Of a stretch of 64,000 bases of DNA, positions 62,961-64,000 are shown in pieces. The translations under genes were made by a program, and so were the position numbers. The notes under the pieces were generated by a model, which was not told the origin of the DNA, made no database searches, and saw nothing but the letters and a program-made list of their open reading frames with translations. Source of the stretch: Paeniglutamicibacter cryotolerans (lineage in GTDB: Bacteria > Actinomycetota > Actinomycetes > Actinomycetales > Micrococcaceae); NCBI RefSeq assembly GCF_014190875.1, contig NZ_JACHVS010000001.1, positions 1,860,001-1,924,000 on the forward strand. Reading direction: 5' to 3'. Within the stretch, counting starts at the first letter, position 1; each line of letters opens with the position of its first letter.

Positions 62961-64000
62961 TCCTTGGTGGTGTCCGGTGCGCCGAGGTATTCCAGCGCGG
63001 TCAGGGCCAGTGCGGCTGCCCCGTCGTGGATGGCCAGGTTGGCCGCGTCCCCGACGCAGTGCGCGGCGAATTCGGGTTGGTGGTTGGCTGCGGGGAAGCA
63101 GCCCAGGCCGATGTAGGGGTGGATCGCCGGGACCAGTTGGGAGACGTTGCCCATGTCGGTGGAGGCCCGGTTCATGGTGGCCTGCTCCGGGGGTGCGTCG
63201 AAGCTGCGCCCCAGCGAGATCGCGTGCCGGGTGTAGATGGCCAGCGCCCGCTCATCGGTGCGGAATTCGGAGTACGGCTCGGATTCGGGGGTGATCTCCA
63301 GGGCGCAGCCGGTGGCCAGTGCGCCGGCCTCGAAGCACTTGTTGACCCGCTCGTTCAGCGGTTCCAGTTCGGCGAGGGTTTCGGCACGCACGTACCAGCG
63401 TCCCGTGGTGGTTTCGGGGATCGCGTTCGGAGCCTCCCCGCCGCGGGTCTGCACGCCGTGGACGCGGGTTTCCTTCGGCAGCTGCTGGCGCAGCAGCCCG
63501 ATGGCCATCTGGGCGATGAGGAAGGCGTCGTTGGCGTTGACCCCCTGGTCCGGGTAGGCGGCCGCATGGGCCGACTTGCCCTTGTATTCCACGTGCTGGT
63601 GCGCCACCGCGAAGGGGTTGGCCACGGCGGAGTCCACCGGGCTGGGGTGGACCATCATGGCCAGGTCCAGCCCGGCGAAGGCACCGCGCTTGAGCATTTC
63701 GATCTTGCCGCCCCCGCCTTCCTCGGCGGGGGTTCCGTAGAGTTCGATGCGCAGGTCGTGTTCCTCGGCGAAGCCGGCCAGCGTGCAGGCCGCACCGACG
63801 GAGGCCGCGGTGATGATGTTGTGCCCGCAGGCGTGGCCCAGGCCCGGCAGCGCATCGTATTCGGCCATGAGCCCGATCCGGCGGGACCCGGTGCCGAACA
63901 CGGCGCGGAGGGCGGTGGGGAAGTCCAGGTAGTTGCGTTCCACGGTGAAGCCGCGGGCTTGGAGGAAGTCCGCGGTCCAGGCCGCGGCCCGGTGTTCCTG
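62957..64000 (-). CDS. M20D amidohydrolase (AbgB/ILR1-like), 5' end outside window
   Basis: The visible 347 or so residues run from the right edge and lack the start. Motifs: LMAEYDALPGLGHACGHNIITAASVG, GTPAEEGGGGKIE with the catalytic Glu, and VHPSPVDSAV, all typical of the family cleaving N-acyl amino acids, aminobenzoyl-glutamate or auxin conjugates. It overlaps aspA by 4 nt and is upstream of it, so the two are coupled. Compared with the paralogue at 47953 it is similar in organisation but not a duplicate in detail. Confidence 0.9.

Overview
The window is high-GC, densely packed DNA with the gene style of a free-living actinobacterium. Evidence is the strong G/C third-position bias, many GTG/TTG starts, ATGA-type overlaps, several apparently leaderless promoters, an Excalibur-tailed secreted nuclease, a LysR/TDT pair and a kynA-kynU pathway. 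Micrococcales, probably Micrococcaceae (Arthrobacter/Paeniglutamicibacter-like), is my best guess; the genus is not proven. I see no rRNA, tRNA, CRISPR array, transposase or phage module.

Layout. 1-6.3 kb: the 3' part of an amidase, an Lrp-type regulator, a fused acyl-CoA carboxyltransferase overlapping a CaiB-type CoA-transferase, and a divergent GntR regulator with a palindrome between them. 5.4-10.7 kb: a LysR regulator divergent from an M20 peptidase plus polar amino-acid ABC transporter, with a 17-bp palindrome in the promoter. 10.7-15.1 kb: an orphan Vsr endonuclease, a BCCT osmolyte transporter and a NodB-type deacetylase lipoprotein. 15.1-19.8 kb: a cytoplasmic AmiC-like binding protein divergent from a MarR regulator, then a small protein coupled to an amidase, then an ArsB/SLC13-like transporter. 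19.8-22.8 kb: kynA-kynU-paaX-like tryptophan catabolism. 22.9-26.3 kb: a DtxR/MntR-type regulator facing a manganese-type ABC transporter operon. 26.4-37.4 kb: a short UvrA, a dienelactone-hydrolase-like protein, a LolA-like protein with an ABC-2 exporter, an orphan histidine kinase and HrpB helicase. 37.5-44.4 kb: a frameshifted intradiol dioxygenase lipoprotein, an RsbQ-like hydrolase overlapping a PAS-GGDEF diguanylate cyclase, a small reading frame interrupted by an amber codon, a secreted DUF1524/Excalibur nuclease, and the TDT transporter with its LysR regulator.

44.7-64 kb is an accessory catabolic region: an FMO-like flavoprotein, an MFS transporter coupled to an M20D amidohydrolase, an acyl-CoA-dehydrogenase-like flavin monooxygenase, a GntR/FCD regulator fused in one frame to a HisC-like aminotransferase, an HpcH/HpaI aldolase, a TrpXYZ-like ABC transporter, a zinc alcohol dehydrogenase, a StyA2B-type monooxygenase-reductase fusion, a cupin, a carboxylesterase, and aspartase coupled to a second M20D amidohydrolase. 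I infer use of an indolic or other aromatic nitrogen compound, possibly an amino-acid conjugate; the substrate is not shown by the sequence.

The two most unusual items are the wHTH-FCD-aminotransferase fusion (50584-52488) and the RsbQ/PAS-GGDEF pair (38345-40158), which would link a KAI2/D14/RsbQ-type hydrolase sensor to cyclic di-GMP instead of to the RsbP phosphatase.
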